Numbered from the stretch's first letter, positions 38,851 to 50,698 are shown. The stretch is 64,000 nucleotides of DNA from Vespula vulgaris (GCF_905475345.1 NC_066608.1:1483501-1547500), one strand, 5' to 3'. Numbers and translations are program-made. Notes: a model not told the origin generated them from the sequence alone.

Positions 38851-40363
38851 AAAAATGAATAAGATGATACTCGATAACGATAACGATAACGATCTCTTCT
38901 CGATTCCGTGCACAATGAACGTCAAAATGTCGTCAATTTCGTATCTCTGTATTCGTAAAGCATCCGGTGATGTACTATGTAGGTATACATTCAGAATGTA
39001 AGTGGATGAGAAGGGAAATACGATGATTAATAACCAGGACGAAGGTTCCTATTGTGTGGCCTTGCGATCGCCGGCATCAGGAGGCTCCCATTTTCGCCTA
39101 TCAGAGAAGCAATAAAATACGATCCCTCGCTTCTCTCGCACGCTTGACTCGTCCCGCCCTGTTGTCCCGATGCGTCTCAACGCGTTTCAGTGCAAACCAC
39201 CGATTCCTCTGGCCATGATCGTTCGAACCTGTGATTCTCGGCTTGATAAACTCAATACCCTTCTATAATTTACTCAGGTGCTAGTTCATGCGAACAAAGT
39301 GCTCGTTTAAGAGAGCATTATTAGTATTCCATAAAGTAACTCAATATGCAAAATATTAGACGAGTTATTTAATACATTTTATTATTACGTGCTTTTAAAT
39401 GTCCAATGTAAATATTTTTGCTTCGTTTATAAATTATTATGTAATATCAAGTATTATTAATAATATATATATATATATATAACAGTATTAATATATCAAA
39501 TATTCTATATCGAGATTCCTAATATTAGAAATATAAATCTCTATTTGTAATAGGATTTATCTCTATGAATCGATTCGAAAAAGAAGAAAGAAAGAAAGAA
39601 AGAAAGAAAGAATGAAAACATTTCTATATGTCAAGTAGATAAGCTAGATTTAGAATGATCGTATATATTGACAGGCGAGACTCGTAGCGTTGTTACAGCA
39701 TCTGCTAAAGTCACGGTTGCCTAGTAATAACAAGCAGTTGAACGGTCGGCGTACGTGTATTTGATATAAATGCGTTGCACAGTTCGCTCGTTGCATTTAA
39801 AGTAAAGCGACGAATGTCTCGAGGGATTCCGAAATCGTCGCAACTACCGCGACTGGTTGTTTGCATTCTCTCGTTCTGATCCACCGCTGTGAATAACATA
39901 GCTCTAAGTAAATAAATACAAATATGTATAACATGCACGCGTTAGTATACAATAGAAATTACAATTCGTTGAGCGATTGAATAGAAACTTTGTTTTGGAA
40001 AAATGAAGATTTATTTCAAAAAAAGAAAAGGAAAAGAAAGCAAGAGAAAATATTAATTGCGAAAATATGAAATGTAATTGTCTTGACTTAAAACGAAAAG
40101 ATTCCCTTTTCTATCTCTCTCTTTTTTTTTTCTTAAGCAAAAAGGTATACGTTTGTCACCATTATCGTTTCATGATTTAACACTGTCAACGTAAACGACA
40201 AACGAGCGTTTCGCGTATTTACACGTGGGAGAAAGTAACTCGTTGGGGGGATACGTTATATCGTTAAAATACCTAGGTAACGTGAGCTTTGAATAAATCC
40301 CAGACGATTCACAAATTCGTCGACGATTTTCTTCTCTAAATGCATACATCGTTATATACTGTT

Positions 40364-40441
40364 ATATGCATATATATATATATATGCATATAATATATAT
40401 ATATATATATATGCATATAATATATATATATATATATATGC

Positions 40442-40483
<42 letters not shown>
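40364..40483 (+). repeat. (AT)n with a 27 bp higher-order unit
   Basis: GCATATAA interrupts the AT run at 40386, 40413 and 40440, exactly 27 bases apart. The AT run was therefore itself duplicated as a longer unit. Confidence 0.85.
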
Positions 40484-40486
<3 letters not shown>

Positions 40487-41136
40487 GAGTACACTTGTAA
40501 CACCGTTTCGTCGTTTATACCCTTTTGTCGAGCAACTGGAAGTAGGTTAATCGACGATAATTTTCTACTCGTTGTCAGCCATCAGCTGCGCTTTTTAATT
40601 TCATACAATCGTAAAGAAACCGAAAGACTTACGTTTTTCTTTTACCATTTTCTTTTTACTATTTTTCTTTTCCTTTTCTTTTTATTTCTTCCTTTCTTAC
40701 TTTTATTATTTCTTTTACTTCTTCCTTATTTTTTTTTCCTTTCTTTTTCTTTCCCTTTGTCTCTAAAGAATCATTGACTTGATACGAATCGTAAGATCCT
40801 TAAGTGCGTTTCCGCAATCGCTTAGATCCCCATCGCAAAACTCACGCGATCTCACGGAGCAGTTCTGGCAATGCGTCTTGCTATCCGTGCGATTGTATCC
40901 GCGTCACGAAGTTACACACTACTCTCGTAGATACCGATTGCATTCGGAAACGATCAGCGTACGACCTAGTTCCCAAGCAGCATCGATCTTAATTTCAAGA
41001 CGTATCCCTTTCTACGTATACATAATATAATATATAATTTCGTTTGCTATATTTGTAAAAATGTTTTACATGTATTCTCGAGAAATAAATCCTTCTTTTT
41101 CATTTTTACAAATTCACTATTAAATTTAACAATTCG

Positions 41137-41141
<5 letters not shown>

Positions 41142-41173
<32 letters not shown>
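41142..41173 (+). repeat. (AT)n microsatellite
   Basis: A pure AT run of about 32 bases. Confidence 0.9.
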
Positions 41174-41177
<4 letters not shown>

Positions 41178-41787
41178 CGTGAGATTCAATTTGAAAATAT
41201 ATGTTTCTTTTTTATCGGATAAATTTTTGCAAATTCATTGAAATCTAATTAATTCGTACAACTCGTTTCTTTTTATTTTTACATTTAGTTACTATGAATT
41301 ATCTACTATATCGGTCTAGATTTTACGACAGATTTTGTCTAGAGTGAAACGTTGTCGTTTAGGGAGCAAGTTGTACGGAATGGCTATTACAGGATGTCGT
41401 ATCGTGTAATAATCGCTTGAGAGATGTATTGCTATAGGGTGAAGTACGAAGCTGCGCGTTAACCCGGCTTCCAACGTTGTCTCTCCCTCTCTTTCTCTTC
41501 TCCATACCCACACACGCAAACGTAAATTAGCGCGTGCGCGTAACCACCCGCAAAGTGAATGTTTATTACATCTTTGCTAATTGTTAACTCTTGAAATTGA
41601 ACACATAAAATACCAATCTAAATTTATTACGCTTATAACGAAGTACGTGGAAAAAACTGATTTGTTTTACGACGACATTATTAGTTGATAATGTGTATCA
41701 TTATTGACAATATGAATAATAAATAGTCTGAACAAATTCGTGTTATGTAGTAGTTTAATTCTTTTTAATGTCCAACAACAACAATGA

Positions 41788-41812
41788 CAATAATAATAAT
41801 AATAATAATAAC
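41788..41812 (+). repeat. (AAT)n trinucleotide repeat
   Basis: Eight AAT units, preceded by CAA/CAATGA triplets. Confidence 0.9.
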
Positions 41813-43204
41813 AGAGAATTAGTTTGCGTTGACTTTTCATCCTTTAAAGGCTAATCTCTTTTTTTCTTCCGTTTGATTCTGACGATAAAGAGGTTTCGGT
41901 AACTAAAATACAACATAATGTGTAATTTAAATTGGAAAATAGAAAAGTTGCTTAATTTACACGACACGTTCGGACAATTTGGAGGACACCGATCGAACAG
42001 GCTTTAATCGCATGGTAGTGACACGGAGAATCGTTTGAAGTGGAAATTTTGTCGAACGACAGTGTGTAACTTGGAAGGTGATAGAGCAGTAACTATTTTA
42101 CGAGCTCGTAAAATGTCGAGCTTCTACCAAAGACGAGTTTCATGAGGTTATATGGTTCACGCGCGGCTGCATACAGTAGGTTCACGTGGTGTATTTTATT
42201 AAAAGACCAGCTCGTAATGTGAAGCTTTTGATATGCCATGAAGAAAGAAGAATCGGACGCACACCGTCGACAATATCGACATTTCTTTTTTCCTTCGTAT
42301 ATTTCTACTCTCGTATTTGAAATAACGAACGTTTTTAAAATAATAAAAAAAAAAGAAAGGAATGATCTATTGATCTATGATAATAAAATATATGTTATAT
42401 CATTTATCTAAATGAAGAACAAATTTGGGAAAATCTTAAAAAGATTTCGAAAACGTTCAATAGCACAAACGCAATCTGGTAGATTTTATTAAAAAATTTC
42501 TCCTTTCGTAAAATTTAAATCGATCTTAACTTCAGTAACTTAAAAGTTATTATATACTTGGATATCATTATTTTTTAAGTTTTATTTCATTTTATAGTCG
42601 AAGAAAGAAAGAATTAATTGATACTTCATATCCAAAGTTTTTAATGTCTTTAGTATAATATAATACTAGTATAAAAGTAATACTATAACTTTCACGTTAC
42701 AACTAAGTACATATAATTTTTTTTATGGACACGAAAAGAAAAGTAAGTTGGAGAGAATTAAAGAACTAAAAAAACAAGGGGGGAGAAAGAGTATACTTCT
42801 TAATAAAAATAAAGTCTAATGCAAATAATTAAGAATAAAAGTCATTAACGCCTATAAAAATCTATCTATATTATATACACGCGAAAAAGATATTACAAAG
42901 AACGATATATATATATATAAGAAAAAAAAAAAAATTAACGCGTAATGCGTAAAATCTGAAGAGAAATAATAATTTATCCATGAATCAGATCGTCAATCTT
43001 TCTTTCTTTCTAATTTTCCAATTACACCCCTGAGGAAGTTTAGTATAAACTGCTCTTTATCCTTCAACGTTCCAAACAATATCTATCACGAGGCACGTAA
43101 CACCGTAACAGTCGTAACTAGAATATTACACGGACAGTAGTAAGAATGGTAGTAGAGATTAGGTAGTAACGGTGTAATACTATTATACTGTATACTATAT
43201 GGTA

Positions 43205-43450
43205 GTAGTGCGGTAGTGGTGCTGCATTGGGGCGCACGAGCGACGCGCAATTATCCCGAAAGCGCGTCGCGGTCGATAATGCGCCGTTTGAAGAACGGCT
43301 CGCGCGCTATGCGGCCTGCTTGACACGCGAATCGCACGCCAAGGATAACGACGTGCCGCCGTTTCGTAACCGACGACGAATCCATTCGAGAGCTCATCAA
43401 TCAAGAACACGAGACGAGATCGTTTGCGGTATGGCAATCGGCGCTGGTTT
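43205..43450. promoter_or_regulatory. CpG-dense island of unknown role
   Basis: About 240 bases with very frequent CG dinucleotides (for example GCGCACGAGCGACGCGCAAT and CGGCTCGCGCGCTATGCGG) sit abruptly next to A+T-rich sequence. The frames on both strands stay open through it (+ strand ATG at 43227, minus-strand ATG at 43437), which can follow from G+C content alone. Neither product is recognised. The + frame then runs into GA/CT repeats and is not credible beyond about 43475. GCGCAATTATC and GATAATGCGC form an imperfect inverted pair at the start. Confidence 0.3.
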
Positions 43451-44020
43451 CATAGACGTAGCCAGAATGTTAGTAAGAGAAAGGGACAGAGGGAGAGAGA
43501 GGGAGAAAGAGAGGGGTTGGTTTTGTACGTGTGAGAGAAGGAGAGAAATAGTTTTACGATCGAAAGGACGGAAAACAGAACGACGTAATGGTGCTAATGA
43601 CGCACATTTTACTACCTTCTTTTTTCTCTTTCACTCTCTCTCTCTCTCTCTCTCTCTTGCTCTTTTCCTTTCTGTCCCTTTTTCCCCTAGTTTGTTTCCT
43701 CGAAGAGCAAGCAACAGTAAAACTAGAAAGACAAACCAGCAATCCTGCAACCGTAACACGAATATATTCGGGTACGAATGTCCGACCTCTCTCTCTCTCT
43801 GTCTTTCTCTTTCTCTTTCTCTATCTATCTGTCTATGTCTCTTTATCTTTCTCTCCCGTGGTCAAGTTAAACGTTTTACTATTTCTTTTTATTTTTCTTT
43901 CTACTTATTTGTTTACTTGCTTTTTTTCTTCGCTCGTTTATTTGCTCGTTTGTTTCCTTTAACTTCGAACAAAAATTTGTTTGCTTATCGTCGTATCAAT
44001 GTTATTTCAAAGAGATTTTC

Positions 44021-44072
44021 CGTTCGTTCGTTCGTTCATTCGTTCATTCGTTCGTTCGTTCATTCGTTCGTT
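44021..44072 (+). repeat. (CGTT)n/(CATT) tetramer repeat
   Basis: About 13 GTTC/ATTC-type units. Confidence 0.9.
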
Positions 44073-44187
44073 ACGGAAAAGTAGCACTCCTGAAGTTCCG
44101 CAATTAGCGGTGTTTGATCGATCGCCCAAGTTAAACGTGTGTCTCGTTTCGAGTTTTAAAAGCGTTTGGTTTTCTTCAAAAGATGCT

Positions 44188-44256
44188 ATTCGATTCGATT
44201 CGACTCGATTCGATTCGGTTTGATTCGATTCGATTCGATTCGATTCGATTCGATTC
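44188..44256 (+). repeat. (ATTCG)n pentamer repeat
   Basis: About 13 ATTCG units with ACTCG and GTTTG variants near the middle. Pentamers are rare in this window. Confidence 0.9.
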
Positions 44257-44964
44257 TCGTTTCGAGTCTCGTTTCGTTTCGTAAGCGAGATAAAACGAAT
44301 TTGTATGCAGCGTCACCGAGAAACCTGATCAACGACGTATAGTAAACTCGCGTAAATCGCGAAAAGAATTGGAGTGGGAGGGTGAGGCAGGACGGTGAGA
44401 GAGAAAGAGAGAGAGAGAGAAACAGAGAAAGAGAAAAAAGAAAGAAAGAAAAAAAGAGAAAGAAAAAAATCGGCCAAGTTTTAGGATCGTTCGATCGTTT
44501 CACTGACGGGAGTTGCTCTTTTCACGATCGTCCAATTTCAAAGTGAGCATCACGAATTCGTTGAAAGGATCAATAAATTTGACGACCAACGGAAATCGAA
44601 AGACTCGTTGAAGCGATTGATATTTCTTCGCTTTCGGATTCAAATACCTTTTTCCCTTTTTTTTCTCTCTTTTTACCCCTCTTTTCTTTTCATTTTTCTC
44701 TTTTATCGAGTGTCCCGTTCTTCTAAAAAAAATCCTTTCGAAGGGACGAATTAAAAATTATGCATTCACTTTGACCGTTCGAACGGATCTCGAAAAATCG
44801 TTATGATCGAGACGTTTAATTGAGATCTAATAATAATCCTCAACGTTTTAACGAATTTCTTTCTTAGCGAATGAACGAGAATGAGAAAGTAGGTCGGTTA
44901 AAGAGTCCTTGATAATCCATAAATCATAGGGAAAGTCTTGCACAACTCGATTCGGTTCGTTCGT

Positions 44965-45125
44965 GGAAAAAAAAAGAAAGAAAAAAAGAAAAAAAGAAAG
45001 AAAGAAAGAAAGAAAGAAAGTAAGAAAGTAAGAGGGAAAAAAAAGAAAGAAAAAATGAACGAAAGAAATGAATGAAAGAAAGAAAGAAAGAGAAAGAGAA
45101 AGAGAGAGAGAAAGAGAGAAAAGAG
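44965..45125 (+). repeat. (AAAG)n/(AG)n purine tract
   Basis: AAAG units with runs of A, ending in GA. The Leu/Ser/Phe minus-strand frames here are artefacts. Confidence 0.85.
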
Positions 45126-45336
45126 AAACATTTTTGTCCACCAACCTATCCCGTCCGCCGCAACGCGATTTTCTTTACCTCGGACGTTTCCACTTTGCGG
45201 TTCTTTTTACGATAGCCGAGAGCTACGGAGAGACGTTTCCGGTAGCGGTAAGACGCTCGTTTTCTCGAGGATCTTACAAGGACGACGATCGATCACTTCT
45301 AGAGACGAAAGCCGAGACAAATTCTTTGGAACGTTC

Positions 45337-45337
45337 C

Positions 45338-45392
<55 letters not shown>

Positions 45393-45400
45393 GTCTCTCT
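45337..45400 (+). repeat. (CT)n microsatellite
   Basis: CT units with single CC, TT and G interruptions. Confidence 0.9.
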
Positions 45401-45649
45401 TTTTTCTCTTTTCCTCCATCGCGCGTAAAAGGACTCGCGTGTATATGTGTATGTATATATATATATATAGTTTCTGCTTTTACGATCAAGCTCGATGCTT
45501 TTTAGGCCGAACACGAATCGATCGCCCTACACTCGATTCGTTCTACCGACAAATCTGCCTTCGCGTACTTTTTTAATCTCCTCTATTCCTATAAAACTAT
45601 TATTACGTTTCTGGTTTTATTATTGCATTTTTATCGTATCGACTAATAT

Positions 45650-46060
45650 TTTAAACCTTTGCACTATGCAATTAATTAATTAATTAATTAATTAATTAAT
45701 TTTTGTATCTTCTCAACCAACTCTGATCCAATTTATTCCATTTTTTATATATCATGTATATTCAGATATGTATGTATGAATTTATTTATTTATATGTGTA
45801 TACAAGTATTCAATTAAACAATTTTTAAAATTATTCGTGAATATATTTGTGACTTATCCCGTACATTTATATTTTTATACAACACTTCACTTTTTTGCAA
45901 TATAATTTATTTTTCTCGCTTGTTTTTAACCAACTCTAATCCAATTTATTCTGTTTGTAATGTAACGTATTATATAAATACCTAATGTAGATATACTTTC
46001 AAAGACATTTTTTCTTTAACAAATAGTCCTATTTTCTTAATTAAATGAAGTGTTCACGTT
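45650..46060 (+). repeat. Internal two-copy duplication inside the TTAA element
   Basis: The motif AACCAACTC followed by T(G/A)ATCCAATTTATTC occurs at 45715 and again at 45928, a period of 213 bp. Upstream of each copy is a TTTGCA(C/A)TAT-like sequence followed by an A+T tract, which suggests that about half the element was duplicated in tandem. The left copy carries a pure ATTA run (45670-45700) that the right copy lacks. Confidence 0.5.
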
Positions 46061-46083
46061 ACATGGCCTCAAAGTGCAAAGGA
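45655..46083. mobile_element. piggyBac-type MITE flanked by TTAA
   Basis: Two inverted ends face each other. The left end reads ACCTTTGCACTATG from 45655. The right end, read on the minus strand from 46083, is TCCTTTGCACTTTG (12 of 14 identical). Each end is preceded directly by TTAA (45651-45654 and 46084-46087), the target duplication of piggyBac-family elements. The core CCTTTGCAC agrees with the CCY-type termini usual in that family. The identity continues outside the TTAA for a few bases, possibly because both flanks are A+T-rich. At 429 bp with no coding capacity it would be a non-autonomous MITE. The weak points are the short terminal repeats and A+T-rich flanks in which TTAA is common. 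Confidence 0.55.
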
Positions 46084-46087
46084 TTAA

Positions 46088-48346
46088 AATAATATTTAAT
46101 GGATTTTCTTCGTTGTCATTTAATCTCGACTTATGGAAACAACCTTATGGAAGATTCTATTAAATTTGCATTTAAATACGGAACAGTAGAAAAACATTCA
46201 CTTTTGGATGGAGTTCTCGACTCGACTTGTTATCTTTTTCAAAAGCAATGACTGTCCCCTTGATCTTATTTTTTTTTATACGTCGATATATCGATCTATC
46301 GAATTAGATCACGATTAAATAGACTAAGTACGAAGCAATACATTCAACGGCAAATCATTTTTATTTTTGGCGAAATTGGGTAAATGAATGACCGAGTTCG
46401 ATATTAATATCTCGAGCAAATATAAAGTATTAATTAATTACGCTGTTGATTAAACAATTGCTAAAATAAGAATATCCTAGTTTGAACCAATAAAAATAAA
46501 CATGAGAATTAAGCATTGAAAATAAATAAACGATGGGAGACATACAAATAGAAAATTATCTCATTCGCGATCCGAAATGTTCGTCAATAATTTATTAAAA
46601 AAACTCATTAATTTCGTCTTCGACATGATTAAAAACTTTGACCTTTAAATTTTTCACTTACTATTTAAGAAGTTCTCTGATGACTCCAAAACACTCGTAG
46701 TTCAAAATTGAGGGAAGTTGATCCTTCGTAGATTAAAAATGAGTTGACAATGAAGTAGATGCAATAAAGTAAATAATGAAGTAGATTCAATGATGCATTA
46801 AGTTCTTCATCATCTTCTATGATGCACTGACTCTAATACGCGATATTTATTTATTAATAACAAGACGGCATCGAATTTAATTCGCTTTACTATGTCTGTA
46901 TGAATGTCAAAAAAGAAAGCAAATGAAAATTAAATAGGAACAAAAATACTAACTCTATTATTAACTGATTTACACACGATCGATTCAAGTACATATGCAC
47001 GTATATTTCTAAAAACAAGAAGAAGTTGCTTTCAACTACGAATCGCGATAAAATTTTTATTAACGAGCAAACACTGACTCGACTTACACGATTGGTTTTT
47101 AATTCAAACGATATAATAGTTGATTTCTTTTCGTTAGACTGCATCGATTATCTGAAAAAAGGAAAAAAATATAAGATTATTAGTGTCGATTAGTCATATA
47201 ATAAAAGACTATTATAACATTATTGAAGAAACAATTAGAAAAGAAATTTATGTCCTAAAATTCTTATTGATCCTTGTAGGAAGAGCATCCTGTTCGAAGA
47301 TTATAAACGATATATTAATACGACGAGCATTAGCCTACTTCACGTATTTGTTTACTAATTTATTTTAATCAGCTTATTTAGCTGCGCAAAGTTATATAAA
47401 AACATTACGAGATAATACTGGCTCTAAGACTGTTTTGCACATAGTAACAAGAAATTATATTTTTGCAAATTAAATGTGTATCCGTAGAAAGATATTACGG
47501 GTTAAACAAACAGTAAATTTAATTCCCATAAATCATCCCTGAAGACAGTAAAATATAGAAAAATTTATGGATTAATTATCTAAATTAAATAGAAGCTACA
47601 AAATGTTAAATATTTCTGAAACTCATCGGAATATGTAGCTAATTATGCAAGGAAAGCAGATAATAATGAAAAGTAAACAATCAAATAAACAAAATAATAA
47701 CTACGTATGAAGGATAAATAAACTGTATTGATTGTTACCTGAAAGATATTCTTGTTGTTATAATTTTTTATTTCGTATTAAAATATTATATAGTATTCAA
47801 TTAATTATGATAAAATTAATTAGTTTTAACCTAATTAGATTTGATTTCAACTTTTCATTTTAACGATAACAATAAAATAATATTATAATATAATATTAAT
47901 GTATAAGATTATTAATACAAATAATATTAATATTATTCTTAATAGTTATAAGAATAAAATAATATTATATATAATAAAAATAATGTTTATTATATATTTT
48001 TATAAGTAGATTATTAAAATTTTTTTTTTATTACCCTAACGATGTAAGTAATGTAATTAAATTTATATTATCCTTATATATAACTTAAGTATAACGTAAT
48101 ATAGGTGAATTATTTCTTATTATAATTTAACTATATTATAACTTATTATTATTTAACTGTATATATAAAGTATATAATTAATTAATAATGTCTAAAATTC
48201 ATTATTCCATAACATATACATATATTCTACCATTAATAATTATAATATATTAATGACAGTGATATTATATTATATATAATGAATTACGATAAAATAAAAT
48301 TGATTAATTAATGATTAATTATTAATGTGAAAATAATATTACTTGC
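46088..48346. other. Very A+T-rich stretch without a gene
   Basis: Mostly A and T, with ATTA/TTAA-type words but no long pure runs and no CT/GA microsatellites. No exon was recognised downstream of the small minus-strand frame. Confidence 0.6.
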
Positions 48347-48457
48347 CTAAGACGTAGAAACGAATAGTTGTACTCCGAAGAAGTCCTTTATACGACTGAG
48401 CGATCTGGTATTACGTAGACCTATCCGACTACACAAAGGTCGAAGAGCCTGACTCAT
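48347..48457 (-). CDS. Possible 36-residue peptide with mitochondrial-presequence character
   Basis: On the minus strand the ATG at 48457 opens 36 codons ending in TAG (48349-48347). The peptide starts MSQALRPLCSRIGLRNTRSL and ends SRIKDFFGVQLFVSTS. It has seven Arg/Lys, one Asp, many Ser/Leu and no low complexity, the composition of an amphipathic mitochondrial targeting sequence. A good acceptor (TTTGCCTCGTGCGTTCCAG) ends 35 bases upstream of the ATG at 48493, so a 5'-UTR intron is possible. The stop is followed directly by GCAAGT, which resembles a rare GC-type donor; the frame is nevertheless closed by the TAG. I do not recognise the peptide. It could be a micropeptide, the remains of a longer gene, or chance. 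Confidence 0.3.
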   Translation of the reverse strand: MSQALRPLCSRIGLRNTRSLSRIKDFFGVQLFVSTS

Positions 48458-49290
48458 GTTTATGTTTATGTTCTTTAATGAAAGCGAATGTCCTGGAACG
48501 CACGAGGCAAAATAATACAATGGAAATTTCGTTCGACGTAATATACTTTTTCTATTCAAACGTACTCCAAGTTTTTCATTCAAAATATATACATGTTGAG
48601 ACACGTATATTGTACAAAGAGCAGCGAAAAATAATAAATAACCTTCACTGTACTATTTATATTGACCTTCGTCGATTCATCTACATATGTCCTATACGCC
48701 GTATAAAATACTGCATATGTCTTATAATTTATAAAACGAAAAAAAAATTGTTAATGCGAAATAATATTACGTGTGTGTTTGTATGTTTACGTAGGATGAA
48801 TAGTATACATAATATATGTATATACAATGTATGTCTGGCTGATGAGTGTACGCATAATACGTATATGTGATGTGTACACATATGTATATACATATATATA
48901 CATATAAGTACATCTAGACGTGTGATACATGTATGCATATACATGTATGTATATGTGCCTATATGTGTACACATATTATACGATATATATATACACGAAA
49001 ATCAAATATAACTCGAAATACAAACGATCATGATTAATTAACTATAAATGACTAAGTCAATAGTGTAATTACGATGTATGAGTAGTATACGTACGAAATT
49101 AAGGGTCATAAATTCGACGAAAAATAGTACATTGTATATTTTTGTGGAAGGTCTATATGTCGATTTTATTTCTGCGAATATCTTTCAAAGGAGACGAAGC
49201 TAATACTTACGAATATATACGTGAATAAGTCGAATGTTTAAGAATCGATGGATATATTAGAAAATGATGTATGTTCGATAAAAATATTCT

Positions 49291-49415
49291 AATTACCTGT
49301 AATTACGAGGAGGACGGAGGTCTTCGAACGATGCGTCACGCACGACGTATCCAAAATGGCGTTACAGCACCGATACGAACTCGGTAAATGGTAGATTCAC
49401 CGCGCATGCGCATCT
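49291..49415 (-). promoter_or_regulatory. Promoter-like cluster: NRF1 palindrome, YY1-like site and a 5' donor
   Basis: The sequence GCGCATGCGC at 49402-49411 is an exact NRF1-type palindrome, striking in a very A+T-rich neighbourhood. CCAAAATGGCG at 49351-49361 fits the YY1/Pho core. On the minus strand a donor ACAG|GTAATT lies at 49297/49296, which would pair with the acceptor at 48493 to give an intron of about 804 bp leading into the small minus-strand reading frame. NRF1 and YY1 sites are typical of TATA-less promoters of nuclear genes for mitochondrial proteins. The YY1-like site reads on the + strand, so the direction of transcription is uncertain and the promoter could be bidirectional. 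Confidence 0.4.
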
Positions 49416-50050
49416 CGTAATAGCCGGTCGTAATTGTTCAATCTATTATTGAGAAATATCGAAATATTATAATCACGATATAGACGCTTCAAATATATCG
49501 AAATGTGTAACAAATTTAATTTTTTTAATCGAAATGATGACAACAAATACTTGAAATAGTCTACGCATAAAAATAAAGAAAATTAGAAAGGAAAGTGACA
49601 ACGAGATGTAAGTACACTCGAACAAGACATTATATTTTTAATCACGAATATTTTTTAAATGCGACAATGCTTTTACTTGCTAATATTTGCACATGAATAT
49701 CACGTTTTTGACAATCGATTAGTATATTGGAAAAACGTGTACGATAGAGAAATTAGAAAATTATCTATGAATATAAAGACGGCATAAATCTCCTGTCTAT
49801 TTGATACGGACCGGTGGTGCTACTCGTATCACATCGAGGAACTTTTCGTATGTTCAAAATATATATTCAATAATTTTTGTCGAATTATTATTTATAAAAA
49901 TAAAAACATGATAAATACGATATATAGAAAGATAAGAATCAATGAAATAAATAACACGATTCAAGTTAAATTCAATAAGCGAAATGTAATTTTTATAAAG
50001 ATAAGGCCTGAGAACAATTATTCTTACGATATATAATAGCCGGACGTAGT

Positions 50051-50070
50051 CGGAAGTAAGCGGAAGTAAT
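50051..50070 (+). promoter_or_regulatory. Two adjacent ETS-type cores
   Basis: CGGAAGTAAG and CGGAAGTAAT are direct neighbours, a ten-base tandem pair of ETS (GABP-like) sites. They lie about 640 bases from the NRF1 palindrome. Just before them the sequence TAATAGCCGGACGTA nearly repeats TAATAGCCGGTCGTA at about 49417-49431. Confidence 0.3.
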
Positions 50071-50696
50071 GAAGTAATAAGAAAATTGCAGCGAAGTAAT
50101 ATCCCATGAATTTATGGACTGTGTTTAAATCGATCGTTTTTATTTACTTATACATATTTTTTGTTAATTAAAATTGAAAGAAGAAAGATCGAGCAACATT
50201 ACACGATTGTTTTACAGTTTATTTGGATAGTAATTTGCAATAGAAATTCTTAATTATTAAAAATATCTTAATTATTAAAAATTCTTCTCGAAGACCATGA
50301 TTATACTAATTGAAATTAAAAAAAGAAAACAAACAAAAAAACAAATCTCTGCGAATAAAACTTCCGAGTCAATGAATTAATTAAACGTAATTAATCTTTA
50401 AATATAAAATAGATATATAATGTCATTTTAATATCAGAGTATTCATATAATGAATTTAATCGATATCAATTAAAAAACTATATTACATAAGAAAACATCT
50501 CTTTTCAACTTAGTAGTATTCAAAAGACTCGAAAACTCGTCTTGTCTTTCGTTGTTTCTCGTATATCTGCCGAATGCTTTAGAATGTCTTTCTACTTGGA
50601 AGAATGCAAGGAAATGTATGGATTATGCAAGTGAAACGATATCTCTTTTTTCTCTTTGATCCATGTATTCTCTTGGCCGACTTTTCAGTGCACTAT

Positions 50697-50698
<2 letters not shown>

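Larger units (their letters stand above)
38851..43204. other. No gene seen
   Basis: Unique balanced sequence lies at 39030-39240 and 40780-41000; the latter has two overlapping open + frames (ATGs at 40779 and 40804) without recognisable products. (GATAAC)n lies at 38873-38892. The inverted words TATTACAC and GTGTAATA flank about 50 bases at 43122-43180. Confidence 0.5.

Noticed and set aside
43480..44084. Right-hand part of the 285-codon + frame starting at 43227
   Set aside because: After about codon 85 it consists of GA, CT and GTTC repeats translated into Arg/Glu, Ser/Leu and Phe/Val/Arg/Ser runs.
48681..48975. Minus-strand Tyr/Ile/His-rich frames
   Set aside because: They translate palindromic TATGTATAC-type repeats.
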